A DNA stretch of 47,116 nt from Bacillus sp. AFS015802 (GCF_002561455.1 NZ_NTUP01000016.1:1-47116); one strand, 5' to 3'; shown: positions 18,976 to 28,182, counted from the stretch's first letter. Translations and numbers: made by a program. Notes: generated from the letters alone by a model not told the origin.

Positions 18976-19912
18976 ACGATATCTCCAAGTGCTTCTTTAA
19001 CGTTTCCTGTATTTCACCGAGTTCCTCGTCTGGAATCAAATAATAGTAAATCCCATCAATTTTCGTACCAGTTCCATCCTTGATCCGTATCTGCTCAATT
19101 TCCTTCGCAGCAGCTTTATAATGCTTCTGAATATCCACCATCTCTTCAAAAGTCATATTCGTTTTCACATTATTCCCCAAGGCATCAAAGATATCATCGA
19201 ATTTCCACAAGCTTGAAACGCTTGCTCCTTCATTGATGACGGCCTGGATGATTTCACGCTGACGAAGCTGACGACCGAAGTCACCGCGTGGATCTTCGTG
19301 TCGCATGCGGGTGAAGGCGAGTGCTTCTTTCCCGGATAAATTCAGTTCTCCCTTTTCAAAGGTATATCCACCCGAAGCGAAAGCCATGTCATTATTGACC
19401 GTCACTCCTCCAACGGCATTCACGATATCCTCGAAGCCTTCCATATTGATCTTCACATAATAATCAATCGGAATATCCAATAGATTCTCAACCGTATCCA
19501 TGGACATCTCCACACCGCCGAAGGCATAGGCGTGGTTGATCTTATCCCGGGTTCCGTGCCCGATGATGTCCGTCAGTGTATCACGAGGGATGCTCAGCAT
19601 TTTCACGGACTTCACTTGGGGATTCACAGTCAGGACAATCATAGAATCAGAGCGCCCCTTATCATTTTCCCGTTCATCGACCCCTAGTAGCAGAACAGAG
19701 AAAGGCTCTTTGTCGTTGAACTCTACTTCCTTCGTTCGCTTTTCGGAAACATCGCGTTCAATAGGGGAGTGCATAGTGTCTACTGCCTGATTAAGAGAAT
19801 GATAGACACTGTATGCATAGGCGCCCCCACCAAGAACCAGCAGAAGCAGCAGGATCCCAAGGACCTTCACCCAGGTCCGTTTCTTTCGTTTCTTATGTTT
19901 TTCGCTTCTCAT
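18974..19912 (-). CDS. LytR-CpsA-Psr (LCP) family glycopolymer ligase
   Basis: LCP proteins transfer glycopolymers such as teichoic acid or capsule from undecaprenyl carriers to peptidoglycan on the outer face of the membrane. This 312-residue protein has a basic cytoplasmic start (MRSEKHKKRKKR), one membrane helix (about residues 15-35) and the LCP domain with LLLGVDERENDKGRSDSM, MLSIPRDT, INHAYAFGG and FTRMRHEDPRGDFGRQLRQ, which carry the conserved Arg/Asp pyrophosphate-binding residues. Placed beside the polysaccharide operon but on the opposite strand, it is the likely enzyme that anchors that polymer to the wall. Confidence 0.93.
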   Translation of the reverse strand: MRSEKHKKRKKRTWVKVLGILLLLLVLGGGAYAYSVYHSLNQAVDTMHSPIERDVSEKRTKEVEFNDKEPFSVLLLGVDERENDKGRSDSMIVLTVNPQVKSVKMLSIPRDTLTDIIGHGTRDKINHAYAFGGVEMSMDTVENLLDIPIDYYVKINMEGFEDIVNAVGGVTVNNDMAFASGGYTFEKGELNLSGKEALAFTRMRHEDPRGDFGRQLRQREIIQAVINEGASVSSLWKFDDIFDALGNNVKTNMTFEEMVDIQKHYKAAAKEIEQIRIKDGTGTKIDGIYYYLIPDEELGEIQETLKKHLEIS

Positions 19913-19997
19913 ATGGTTATGACCCTCATTTATTTATAATGTTTAGACTACTTTATAACATATCAAATAACCGGGAGAATGGATAGTCATTTTCTAC

Positions 19998-20768
19998 TTA
20001 TTCTTGTTCAGAAATAAAGTATTTTTTTAGGTAATCAACCCATAAAGAGTGACCTTCTTCATTCGGAGTATCCTGTGTATCAACCAGATAGTTTTTCAGC
20101 GATTCATCACTCGGCCATGCCTTCCAATGATTAAGGTAGGTAATGCCCTTTTCTTCTGCATATTCCTTCAACTTCTCGACATCCCTGGGATAATATGTTG
20201 CCCCGTAGATTGGGTGAGTCGGTTGGAGAAGCAGGACAGCGTCTTTATTCGCTTCCGTCAATTCACGTTGAAAGATATCAATGCTGTCTAAATTATCTTC
20301 TGCACTAACCCCAAGGCTGTTGTTATTCAGTGAAAACGGCTCATATAGGACCATATCGGGAGCAAATGAGAGGACCTCGTCCAATTCATCCCCGTTAGTA
20401 AAATGAAGGGAATCCGTATCCCTTTGGAAAATCGACACCTCTAGTGTATCCCCATACTCTTCCTCCAACGCATCCTTCAATTGCACGCTCCAGCCATTAC
20501 TTTCTTCTCCTAAGGCGAGGGATCCCACAAGGGCAAGCTTATATGCTTCCCCTTTTTCTTTCGCATCCTTGTAATCAGCCTGTGCTTTCTCAGGCCAATT
20601 CGAATAAGGGATTCCCTGTTTTTCAGCAGGGGCTGAACTCGGTTCTAATTCTCTCAGAGGCGATTTCTCTGATGACGAAACAGCCGTCCTCTCCTGCCAG
20701 TACATGTTTCCTAGAAAAAGAAACGCTCCGCAGCCAATAGTTAATAAAATTAGTAAGAAATTCTTCAT
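19998..20768 (-). CDS. SGNH/GDSL-type hydrolase, membrane-anchored
   Basis: A 256-residue protein with an N-terminal hydrophobic anchor (NFLLILLTIGCGAFLFLG) and an outside domain. The block I serine motif reads LALVGSLALG, without the usual Asp of GDS, and the C-terminal block V reads PNEEGHSLW with the catalytic His. Such proteins near polysaccharide loci may act as O-acetyl esterases or transferases on the polymer; this is inference. It is transcribed away from the operon at 20968 and shares that upstream region. The ribosome site (GGAGG) precedes the ATG. Confidence 0.75.
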   Translation of the reverse strand: MKNFLLILLTIGCGAFLFLGNMYWQERTAVSSSEKSPLRELEPSSAPAEKQGIPYSNWPEKAQADYKDAKEKGEAYKLALVGSLALGEESNGWSVQLKDALEEEYGDTLEVSIFQRDTDSLHFTNGDELDEVLSFAPDMVLYEPFSLNNNSLGVSAEDNLDSIDIFQRELTEANKDAVLLLQPTHPIYGATYYPRDVEKLKEYAEEKGITYLNHWKAWPSDESLKNYLVDTQDTPNEEGHSLWVDYLKKYFISEQE

Positions 20769-20926
20769 ATGTAAACCTCCATCTTTTTGGGAAAATGTAA
20801 GTAATTATTACCAACTTCTGAGACTCCCTTTCATAGGGGGTATGTATAGTTTAATATAGTAGTAGCATAAAGTGACAAGTTTATTAAAATTATTACAAGA
20901 AAAGATAAATTATACAATATTCACTA

Positions 20927-20935
20927 TGATATAAT
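20927..20935 (+). promoter_or_regulatory. Extended -10 promoter of the polysaccharide operon
   Basis: TGATATAAT (TGn then a perfect TATAAT at 20930-20935) lies 32 bases before the first gene of the operon. No good -35 is seen, consistent with an extended -10 or an activator-dependent promoter. Confidence 0.6.
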
Positions 20936-20967
20936 ATTACATATTTTCGGAATATTAGGAGGAGCTT

Positions 20968-21708
20968 ATGGAAGAAACAATCAGTTTACGGGAATTGATG
21001 GAAACATTAAAGAAACGCATGAAATTGATTTTGTTAATTACTCTTACAGCCATTATCGTCAGTGCAGGGGTAAGTTTTTTTCTATTAACCCCTATTTACC
21101 AATCATCCACCCAGCTCCTGGTCAATCAATCAAAGTCGGAGCAGCCGGCTTATAACCCCGGGGAAATCCAGACGAATCTTCAATTAATCAATACATACAA
21201 CGTCATTATGAAAAGCCCGGCCATTTTGGAAAAGGTCATTTCGGACCTGGATTTGAAGATGAATGCCTCCCAGTTAAACGGGAAATTGACGGTTTCGAGT
21301 GAGAATGAGTCACAAGTCATCAATCTGTCTGTACAGGATACGGATCCTTACCAGGCAGCAGAAATTGCCAACAAAACGGCAGAAGTGTTCCAAAAAGAGA
21401 TCGTGAAAATCATGAATGTGGATAATGTCAGCGTCCTTGCAAAAGCGGAAGTGGGAGAGGATCAGGCACCTATCAAACCGCAGCCGGTTCTGAACATCGC
21501 CATTGCAACTGTAGTCGGATTGATGATTGGAGTAGGACTTGCCTTCTTACTGGAGTTCCTGGACAACACCATCAAAACCGAGCAGGAAGTGGAGAAGTTA
21601 TTAGAGGTGCCGGTGTTAGGCTCGATTACAAAAATAAGCGATCATGAAGAAAAATCGACCAGTCGTGCAGAAAGAAAATCACGTGTAAGAGGTGAAACCG
21701 TTGGCTAA
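20968..21708 (+). CDS. Tyrosine-kinase activator / chain-length regulator (CpsC/EpsA type)
   Basis: A 246-residue Wzz-domain protein with two membrane helices (about residues 18-38 and 172-195) and an external loop between. The N-terminus (EETISLRELMETLKKRMKLI) and PIKPQPVLNIAIA before the second helix are typical of CpsC/CapA/EpsA. Its cytoplasmic tail activates the partner BY-kinase encoded next, and together they set polymer length and export. AGGAGGAG precedes the ATG. It is the first gene of the operon and overlaps the kinase gene by eight bases. Confidence 0.92.
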   Translation: MEETISLRELMETLKKRMKLILLITLTAIIVSAGVSFFLLTPIYQSSTQLLVNQSKSEQPAYNPGEIQTNLQLINTYNVIMKSPAILEKVISDLDLKMNASQLNGKLTVSSENESQVINLSVQDTDPYQAAEIANKTAEVFQKEIVKIMNVDNVSVLAKAEVGEDQAPIKPQPVLNIAIATVVGLMIGVGLAFLLEFLDNTIKTEQEVEKLLEVPVLGSITKISDHEEKSTSRAERKSRVRGETVG

Positions 21709-22399
21709 AAATAAGAAGAAGCTACTGATGAACACAAAGCGGAAGCTCGTGACGAAAACGGATCCGAAATCACCGATCTCAGAGCAGTATAAAACCATCC
21801 GTACAAACATAAATTTCTCTTCTGTCGATCGCGAGATACGTTCGCTCCTTGTAACCTCAGCGGGACCAGGGGAAGGAAAATCGACAACAGCCGCCAATCT
21901 TGCCGTCGTATTTGCCCAACAGGGGAAAAAGGTCCTGCTCGTGGACTCGGATATGAGAAAGCCGACGGCTCATTATACGTTTAACTTAACGAACACATTT
22001 GGCCTGACGACAGTGTTGACGAAGCAGCATACATTGTCAGAAGTGACGAATCCCTCTGATGTGGAAAATCTGGACATCTTGACATGCGGACCTGTGCCGC
22101 CGAATCCAGCCGAGTTAATGAGCTCGAAGGCGATGGAGCATTTCCTTGTGGAAGCCTATCAGGCATATGACCTGCTCATCTTTGATACCCCGCCGATCCT
22201 TGCTGTAACCGACGCACAGGTACTGGCGAATCAGGTACATGGTACGGTTCTTGTAGTAAGCTCAGGCACAACAGAAATTGACAGTGCTGTTAAAGCGAAA
22301 GACTTGCTTTCTTCCACGAAAGGAAAGCTGCTTGGCGTTGTATTGAATAATCGAGAAGTGAAGGACACAAGTTATTATTACTATTATGGAAAAAAATAG
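21701..22399 (+). CDS. BY-type tyrosine kinase (CpsD/EpsB type)
   Basis: A 232-residue cytoplasmic kinase. Walker A is SAGPGEGKST, Walker A' is VLLVDSDMRKP and Walker B is LLIFDTPP. The C-terminus holds a tyrosine cluster (SYYYYYG) that is autophosphorylated. With its activator (20968) it controls assembly of the polysaccharide. I start at a TTG six bases after AAGAGGTG; an in-frame GTG nine bases upstream overlaps the ribosome site. The phosphatase that reverses its phosphorylation is the next gene. Confidence 0.92.
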   Translation: MAKNKKKLLMNTKRKLVTKTDPKSPISEQYKTIRTNINFSSVDREIRSLLVTSAGPGEGKSTTAANLAVVFAQQGKKVLLVDSDMRKPTAHYTFNLTNTFGLTTVLTKQHTLSEVTNPSDVENLDILTCGPVPPNPAELMSSKAMEHFLVEAYQAYDLLIFDTPPILAVTDAQVLANQVHGTVLVVSSGTTEIDSAVKAKDLLSSTKGKLLGVVLNNREVKDTSYYYYYGKK

Positions 22400-22501
22400 T
22401 GGGTATTCGACAATCTTCACCCCTTTACAAATATACCCACTAACGTACAATGGAAGAGTGGGTGAAAATAAGTCGAATTTCCTATGAAGGGAGGAGTCAA
22501 T

Positions 22502-23269
22502 ATGGTCGATATACACAGTCATATCCTACCCGGTATCGACGACGGGGCGAAAAACGTCGAGGAAAGCATTGAAATGGCGAAGAAAGCCGTTTCTGAAGGC
22601 ATCCATACGATCATCGCGACTCCTCATCATAAGAACGGATCCTACGAAAATAGAAGGCAACACATCCTTCCATTAGTAGATTCATTGAATGAGAGATTAA
22701 GAAATGAAAAGATCGATTTGGCTGTTCTGCCTGGACAGGAATGCCGGATTTATGGAGAGATCCTCGAAGATTATCACCGTGGTGACATCCTACCTTTAAA
22801 CCGAGTTAGCCCATACATATTCATTGAATTTCCGTCAAGCTCCGTACCACGATATGCGGACCGCCTCCTCTATGATCTTCAAGTGGAAGGCCTGACACCC
22901 GTCATCGTCCATCCGGAACGCAACGCAGAGCTCATTGAACGACCGGACAAGCTGTACAAACTGGTCAAGAACGGAGCCGTCACGCAGCTGACTGCCTCCA
23001 GTCTAGTCGGGTATTTCGGCAAAAAAATCCAGAAGTTTTCACAGCAGTTAGTTGAAGCCAACCTGACGCATTTCATCGCATCAGATGCCCACAATACACA
23101 TAACCGCTCTTTCAAGATGGAAGAAGCCATGGATTATACAGAGAAAAAGTACGGGGTAGACATGGTCTATTACTTTACAGAAAATGCAGAACTACTCGTA
23201 GATGGTAAAGCCATCTATAAAGAAATCCCTGAACCTGTGAAAAAGAAAAAATTCCTGGGTATTTTCTAA
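22502..23269 (+). CDS. Tyrosine-protein phosphatase of the PHP family (CpsB/CapC/YwqE type)
   Basis: A 255-residue manganese-dependent phosphatase that dephosphorylates the CpsD-type kinase. PHP metal motifs are VDIHSHILPGIDDGA at the start, ATPHHKNG, GQECRIYGE, PVIVHPERN and SDAHN. I start at the ATG after GGGAGGAGTC; the open frame begins 18 bases earlier, but that would place the ribosome site inside the gene. It completes the regulatory trio of the operon and is followed by the structured RNA region. Confidence 0.92.
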   Translation: MVDIHSHILPGIDDGAKNVEESIEMAKKAVSEGIHTIIATPHHKNGSYENRRQHILPLVDSLNERLRNEKIDLAVLPGQECRIYGEILEDYHRGDILPLNRVSPYIFIEFPSSSVPRYADRLLYDLQVEGLTPVIVHPERNAELIERPDKLYKLVKNGAVTQLTASSLVGYFGKKIQKFSQQLVEANLTHFIASDAHNTHNRSFKMEEAMDYTEKKYGVDMVYYFTENAELLVDGKAIYKEIPEPVKKKKFLGIF

Positions 23270-23334
23270 CTCCGGGTGATCAATTTGTAATCTGGATCCT
23301 TAATGTTCTTAATATAGAATGGTGTCAAATAATG

Positions 23335-23480
23335 TCAGAATAGTCTGAATGCACCACTTCTGTACATCGGTAATGTCTCCTCACCGTTAGCAAAGGAGGC
23401 ACTCGGTCACACTGTGGGTAACGTAAACCTTAGACGCTCGTCGTCAGTGGTGGGATGTGAGGTGGGGTTAGATGCCCTAA
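23335..23480 (+). ncRNA. Probable EAR-like structured RNA of the polysaccharide operon
   Basis: This stretch has no gene but strong RNA-like structure. CACCACT (23352-23358) pairs with AGTGGTG (23446-23452), enclosing about 87 bases that contain CTCCT/AGGAG, CAC-ACT-GTG and GACG-CTCG-(T)CGTC hairpins. In Bacillus subtilis the EAR element lies between epsB and epsC and promotes processive antitermination through the eps operon. Here the element lies between the CpsB-type gene and the epsC-type gene, the matching position. The identification rests on location and foldability, not a covariance search. Confidence 0.6.
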
Positions 23481-23517
23481 TTAATTATTACATTGAAATA
23501 AGCCAAAGTAAGGTAAT

Positions 23518-23531
23518 GAAAACGCTTTAAC
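23518..23531. promoter_or_regulatory. Possible cre site (catabolite control)
   Basis: TGAAAACGCTTTAA matches the CcpA consensus TGWAANCGNTNWCA except near the end. It lies between the RNA element and the 48-codon gene. Low-information match. Confidence 0.25.
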
Positions 23532-23556
23532 GTTGCGTGAAGGAGATTCGTAATCT

Positions 23557-23703
23557 ATGAGAGGTTTTACCAAGCTGCCAAAGTGTATCCAGAGAACCAT
23601 CCGGTATATCTATCAGGATGCACCACAGGAACATTTCCAGGATATTCAGTCCCTTGTCAATCAAGCCATTGAGAAGAGACGAAAAGAATCTAAGAAAATA
23701 TAA
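23557..23703 (+). CDS. 48-residue basic protein, unknown
   Basis: An ATG about 11 bases after AAGGAG opens a 48-codon frame. The product starts MRGFTKLPKCIQRTIRYIYQD and ends KRRKESKKI. It is strongly basic and probably helical, with no signal peptide. It sits between the EAR-like RNA and the epsC-type gene and its stop codon overlaps a terminator stem, so it may be a separate small unit within the operon. I do not recognise it. Confidence 0.6.
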   Translation: MRGFTKLPKCIQRTIRYIYQDAPQEHFQDIQSLVNQAIEKRRKESKKI

Positions 23704-23756
23704 ATACCTAAGGAAGGGATATATCATTATATGTTTTCCTTAGGTATTTATTTTGC
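23702..23756 (+). terminator. Terminator-like hairpin before the epsC-type gene
   Basis: AAATACCTAAGGAA (23702-23715) pairs perfectly with 23736-23749, followed by TTTATTTT. Being inside the operon and downstream of the EAR-like RNA, it is a natural place for readthrough control. Confidence 0.75.
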
Positions 23757-23804
23757 TAAAAAGAAACAGCACAAGGTTGAACATGTTAAAAAGGAGGAAA
23801 ACAA

Positions 23805-25625
23805 GTGAGCTATTCAAAACGAGTATCCCTGTTGATGTTATTGGATTCCATCATTGTGTTAACCGCTATTTATATTGGATATTATACGCTTAATCCGTAC
23901 TTCAGCATTTATACTCTACCCACCCTCATCGTGAGTTCCGTTGCATTACTGGTCAGTCACCATGTGTTTGCATTCATTTACCGTCTGTATCATAAAGCAT
24001 GGGAGTATGCGAGTGTGGGTGAGATGCTCGCCATCGTGCGCGCCGTTACCTGGTCGATTGTGACTGCAGCAGTTATTCAATTATTAGTGAATGGAAACGT
24101 GTATGTCCGTGTACTTGGCATCACCTGGATGCTTCACGTCATCCTGATTGGGGGATCGCGCTTCTCCTGGAGGATGTACAGAGACTATTACATAAAAACA
24201 AAACAAGAAAAGAAACGAGCACTTATCATCGGCGCAGGAGCTGCTGGCTCCATGCTAGTCCGCCAGTTTATGAAAAATCATGATGCAGAGATCCTGCCTG
24301 TAGGATTCGTCGATGACGATCCGAAGAAACAAAGGCTTCAAATCTATGGTGTCACCGTAGTGGGAAAAACGAAAGGTATACCAAAACTAGTGGAGAAACT
24401 AAACGTGGAATTAATCATCATTGCCATTCCATCCATGAGTAAGTCCGAGGTTCAAAAAGTGTATCAGGAATGCAGCAAAACAAAAGCCAAGACCCAGATC
24501 ATGCCGATGCTTGAAGACATCGTGTCAGGTAAGGTGTCCGTCAATCAGTTCCGTGATGTACAGGTAGAAGACTTACTAGGTAGAGACCCCGTGGAACTGG
24601 ATGCGAAATCGATTTCGGAAAAAGTGACGGGGAAAACGATCCTGGTGACGGGAGCTGGTGGATCAATCGGATCCGAGATCTGCCGTCAGGTGAGTAAGTT
24701 CAAACCGAAGAAGCTTCTATTATTGGGGCACGGTGAAAACTCCATTTACGGAATTGATATGTACCTTCGAAATAAATATAAAGCTGAATTTGATATTATT
24801 CCAATTATTGCAGACGTACAGGACCGTTCCCGTATCTTCGAAGTGATGGAAACGCACAAGCCGGACGTGGTATATCATGCTGCGGCGCATAAGCATGTGC
24901 CGCTGATGGAATACAATCCGAAAGAAGCGGTGAAGAACAACGTCATCGGGACCAAGAACGTAGCGGAAGCCGCCGATACATTCGGCGTCAAAACGTTTGT
25001 CCTTGTTTCGACGGATAAAGCCGTGAACCCGACAAATGTCATGGGGTCTACGAAGAGGATTGCTGAAATGGTGATTCAGAATCTGAATAAGCATAGCCAG
25101 ACGAACTTCGTGGCAGTCCGATTCGGTAACGTACTTGGAAGCCGTGGAAGTGTCATTCCATTATTCAAACAGCAGATCCAGGCTGGTGGGCCGGTGACGG
25201 TTACTCATCCTGATATGACGCGATACTTCATGACCATACCGGAAGCTTCACGACTCGTTATGCAGGCGGGTGCGTTGGCGCGTGGCGGAGAGATTTTTGT
25301 CCTTGATATGGGTGAGCCGGTGAAGATTGTGGATCTTGCGAAGAATTTGATTACCTTATCGGGTTATACAATAGAAGAAATCGGGATTAAGTTTGCAGGG
25401 ATTCGTCCTGGTGAGAAGATGTATGAGGAACTGCTTGGGGAGAATGAAATTCATAATGAAGCGATTTTTCCTAAGATATTTGTTGGGAAGACGGTGGATT
25501 TTGAATATGAGCGGGTTTCGAATCTGGTGGAGAATCATACGGAGTTTGAGCCTAAGTATTTGGCTGAGTATGTGTTGGAGCTAGCCAATAAGAAAGAGAG
25601 AGTATTAGTACAGAATGCAAACTAA
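23805..25625 (+). CDS. epsC: Membrane-bound nucleoside-diphosphate-sugar 4,6-dehydratase (EpsC/CapD/PglF type)
   Basis: A 606-residue protein with four membrane helices in the first 110 residues, a CoA-binding-like Rossmann domain (ALIIGAGAAGSML, near 140) and a short-chain dehydrogenase domain starting at ILVTGAGGSIGSE (near 285). The last dehydrates UDP-GlcNAc to a 4-keto-6-deoxy sugar. STDKAVNPTNVMGSTKR carries the Met-x-x-x-Lys active site in place of Tyr-x-x-x-Lys. It starts at GTG after AAAAAGGAGG. In Bacillus eps loci this enzyme starts the pathway to the priming sugar. Confidence 0.92.
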   Translation: MSYSKRVSLLMLLDSIIVLTAIYIGYYTLNPYFSIYTLPTLIVSSVALLVSHHVFAFIYRLYHKAWEYASVGEMLAIVRAVTWSIVTAAVIQLLVNGNVYVRVLGITWMLHVILIGGSRFSWRMYRDYYIKTKQEKKRALIIGAGAAGSMLVRQFMKNHDAEILPVGFVDDDPKKQRLQIYGVTVVGKTKGIPKLVEKLNVELIIIAIPSMSKSEVQKVYQECSKTKAKTQIMPMLEDIVSGKVSVNQFRDVQVEDLLGRDPVELDAKSISEKVTGKTILVTGAGGSIGSEICRQVSKFKPKKLLLLGHGENSIYGIDMYLRNKYKAEFDIIPIIADVQDRSRIFEVMETHKPDVVYHAAAHKHVPLMEYNPKEAVKNNVIGTKNVAEAADTFGVKTFVLVSTDKAVNPTNVMGSTKRIAEMVIQNLNKHSQTNFVAVRFGNVLGSRGSVIPLFKQQIQAGGPVTVTHPDMTRYFMTIPEASRLVMQAGALARGGEIFVLDMGEPVKIVDLAKNLITLSGYTIEEIGIKFAGIRPGEKMYEELLGENEIHNEAIFPKIFVGKTVDFEYERVSNLVENHTEFEPKYLAEYVLELANKKERVLVQNAN

Positions 25626-25637
25626 GGGGTGGAAGAG

Positions 25638-26537
25638 ATGCAGAAAGTGAGAAAAGCGATTATTCCGGCAGCGGGACTTGGGACACGATTCCTGCCGGCG
25701 ACGAAGGCACAGCCAAAGGAAATGCTGCCGATTGTGGATAAGCCGACGATTCAATATATTATAGAAGAGGCGGTTGCTTCGGGAATTGAGGATATCATTA
25801 TCGTTACGGGTCGTGGGAAGAGAGCGATTGAGGATCATTTTGATAAGTCGTATGAGCTTGAAGAGACGCTTGCGAAAAAAGGTAAGTATGAGCAGCTGGA
25901 AGAAGTACAGGGGATTTCCAAGTTGGCTAATATTCATTATATAAGACAGAAAGAGCCTCTTGGACTTGGGCATGCGATTTCGTGTGCGAGCCGGTTTATT
26001 GGGGATGAGCCTTTCGCCGTTTTACTTGGGGATGATATTGTTCATTCTCCCGAGAAGCCTTGTTTAAAGCAGTTGATTGATTTGTATGAGCGGTATAATT
26101 CTTCTGTGATTGGGGTGCAGGAGGTTCCGGAGCAGGAAGTATCAAAGTATGGAGTAATTTCGATTAATCATAATGGGATTGAGGATGGGGTTTATCATAT
26201 CAATGACCTAGTAGAGAAGCCTAAGGTGGAGGAGGCTCCTTCTAATTATGCAATTATGGGAAGATATGTGCTTCGTCCCGAGATCTTCGATATTTTGGAA
26301 AACCAGACGCCTGGTGCGGGCAATGAAATTCAGTTGACGGATGCGATAAAGAAGTTGAATGAGCAGCAGATGGTGGTCGGATACGAGTTCCAGGGTGAGC
26401 GTCATGATGTTGGGGATAAGTTTGGGTTTATTCGGGCAACTTTGGAGTTTGCGTTGGAGCGGGAGGATTTAAGAGTTCAGGTAATAAATTATTTACAGGA
26501 AGTATTAAATCAAGAAAAAGTAGAAGAAATTAAATAG
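25638..26537 (+). CDS. galU: UTP-glucose-1-phosphate uridylyltransferase
   Basis: The 299-residue enzyme makes UDP-glucose from UTP and glucose-1-phosphate. The nucleotidyltransferase signature is [23 protein letters not shown] at the start, with [23 protein letters not shown] and [13 protein letters not shown] later. I start at the ATG after AAGGGGTGG, three codons inside the longest open frame. It directly follows the epsC-type gene and is followed by a strong hairpin that closes this part of the operon. Together with GalE (42038) it supplies UDP-Glc and UDP-Gal. Confidence 0.94.
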   Translation: MQKVRKAIIPAAGLGTRFLPATKAQPKEMLPIVDKPTIQYIIEEAVASGIEDIIIVTGRGKRAIEDHFDKSYELEETLAKKGKYEQLEEVQGISKLANIHYIRQKEPLGLGHAISCASRFIGDEPFAVLLGDDIVHSPEKPCLKQLIDLYERYNSSVIGVQEVPEQEVSKYGVISINHNGIEDGVYHINDLVEKPKVEEAPSNYAIMGRYVLRPEIFDILENQTPGAGNEIQLTDAIKKLNEQQMVVGYEFQGERHDVGDKFGFIRATLEFALEREDLRVQVINYLQEVLNQEKVEEIK

Positions 26538-26545
26538 CCTGAAAT

Positions 26546-26593
26546 GATAATTAGTAGGTTGGACATATGAAAATGTGCACCCTACTAATTATC
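26546..26593 (+). terminator. Hairpin after galU
   Basis: GATAATTAGTAGG pairs perfectly with 26581-26593 and an inner CATA/TGTG arm. No long T run follows, so it may be a weak terminator or an RNA-stabilising structure. It marks the boundary between the conserved and the AT-rich parts of the locus. Confidence 0.65.
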
Positions 26594-26624
26594 TTTGGGA
26601 TTAATTTGGTTTATTAGTATTTAG

Positions 26625-26653
26625 TTGGAGATGAGATGCTTAATTATTATAAA
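26625..26653 (+). promoter_or_regulatory. Candidate promoter of the variable cassette
   Basis: TTGGAG and TATAAA are exactly 17 bases apart, about 48 bases before the sugar transferase start. Confidence 0.5.
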
Positions 26654-26700
26654 TCCAGATAGATACTAATTAACTAAAAAGCTTAAGGAGTGTAGCTGTT

Positions 26701-27336
26701 TTGTACATAAAAATAAAAAGGTTCGGAGATTTTATTCTTTCATCAATGGGACTAATTATTTTATCACCAATCTATATAATTTTAATTATTGCAATAAAGC
26801 TTGATTCAAGTGGTCCTGTGCTGTTTAAGCAAAAGCGAGTAGGTGTGAACAAAAAACATTTTAAAATATTAAAATTCCGTACTATGCGAATTGATACTCC
26901 AAAAGACACTCCAACTCATTTGTTAGACAATCCTGAGCAATATATCACTAAGATGGGTAGATTTCTAAGGAAAACATCTCTCGATGAGCTTCCACAGATT
27001 TGGAATATCTTCGTGGGTCAAATGAGTGTTATAGGACCAAGACCAGCACTTTGGAATCAGTATGATTTAATTGAAGAAAGAGATAAATACGGTGCGAATA
27101 ATGTTCCACCTGGACTTACTGGGTGGGCACAGATTAATGGTAGAGATGAGCTTCCTATTGAAATTAAAGCTAAGTTGGATGGAGAGTATGTTGAAAGGAT
27201 TAGTCTTTGGATGGATGTAAAGTGCTTCTTTGGGACCATCGTTAGTGTTGTGAAAAGTGATGGGGTTGTTGAAGGTGGGCCTGGAACTGCAGCGAAGAAA
27301 GAAATCGCGAGTAGTAAGGAGAGTATTTCCAAATGA
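26701..27336 (+). CDS. Undecaprenyl-phosphate priming sugar transferase
   Basis: A 211-residue phosphoglycosyl transferase of the bacterial sugar transferase family, which puts the first sugar-1-phosphate on the lipid carrier. It has one N-terminal membrane segment (ILSSMGLIILSPIYIILIIAI), the catalytic GPVLFKQKRVG and FKILKFRTMR region, the KxSLDELPQ motif and PGLTGWAQINGRDE. It starts at TTG, preceded by AAGGAGTG. It shares an ATGA overlap with the next gene. This is the small soluble-domain type, as in EpsL or PglC. Confidence 0.9.
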   Translation: MYIKIKRFGDFILSSMGLIILSPIYIILIIAIKLDSSGPVLFKQKRVGVNKKHFKILKFRTMRIDTPKDTPTHLLDNPEQYITKMGRFLRKTSLDELPQIWNIFVGQMSVIGPRPALWNQYDLIEERDKYGANNVPPGLTGWAQINGRDELPIEIKAKLDGEYVERISLWMDVKCFFGTIVSVVKSDGVVEGGPGTAAKKEIASSKESISK

Positions 27337-28181
27337 AAAAAATACTGATAACTGGTAAAAACAGCTATGTGGGGAAAAGTCTTGAGAAGTGGCTTGGAAA
27401 ATACCTTGGTAAGTATTCCCTTTCTTCCGTTAGTTTAAGGACCGATTCATGGAAGGAAAAAGAATTCTCGGGCTATGATGTAGTTTTTCATGTTGCTGGA
27501 ATAGCACATATAAAGGAGACGAAGGAAAATGCTGAACTTTATTACAAGGTGAACCGCGACTTGACTTACGAAGTTGCCCACAAGGCAAAAAGTGAAGGTG
27601 TTAAGCAGTTCATTTTTTTAAGTTCGATGAGCGTATATGGTATTGAAAGTGGTGTAATTAATAGAAAATCTCCCCTGAATCCAAAAAGTAATTATGGGAA
27701 GTCCAAACTTGAGGCAGAAGAACTAATAAAACCTTTAGAAAATGAAAAATTTAAAGTTGCAATAGTTCGTCCACCAATGATATATGGTAAAGGATGCAAA
27801 GGGAATTATGTAAGATTAGCAAAGTTTGCTCTTATAACTCCGGTTTTTCCTGATATTGAAAATAAACGTAGTATGATTTATATAGATAATTTGTCTGAGT
27901 TTGTAAAAATATTAATTGATGGTTATAACAGTGGAACTTTTTTCCCCCAAAATAGTGAATATGTGAGGACCAGTGAGCTTGTGAAGTCAATAGCAGAAAT
28001 GCATGAGAAGAATATTTGGTTGACTAGATTATTTAATCCTTTATTGAGGTTGTTGAAGGGTAGTACTTTAAATAAAGTATTTGGAGACCTAGTATACGAA
28101 AAGGGTATGTCAGAAAATGAGAGTCCATATTATATTTGCGACTTTTACTCTTCGATTTCTATGACCGAAAGGGGGAAGTAA
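27333..28181 (+). CDS. NAD-dependent sugar epimerase/dehydratase (extended SDR)
   Basis: A 282-residue SDR enzyme. The NAD-binding loop is ITGKNSYVGKS, the active site is SSMSVYG followed by YGKSKLEAE (Tyr-x-x-x-Lys), and PPMIYGKGCKGN is the substrate loop. In capsule clusters this type is often the reductase that acts on the sugar handled by the priming transferase, and the ATGA overlap with it supports a joint role. The exact product (for example a QuiNAc-, FucNAc- or galactose-type nucleotide sugar) cannot be read from the sequence. Confidence 0.82.
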   Translation: MKKILITGKNSYVGKSLEKWLGKYLGKYSLSSVSLRTDSWKEKEFSGYDVVFHVAGIAHIKETKENAELYYKVNRDLTYEVAHKAKSEGVKQFIFLSSMSVYGIESGVINRKSPLNPKSNYGKSKLEAEELIKPLENEKFKVAIVRPPMIYGKGCKGNYVRLAKFALITPVFPDIENKRSMIYIDNLSEFVKILIDGYNSGTFFPQNSEYVRTSELVKSIAEMHEKNIWLTRLFNPLLRLLKGSTLNKVFGDLVYEKGMSENESPYYICDFYSSISMTERGK

Positions 28182-28182
28182 T

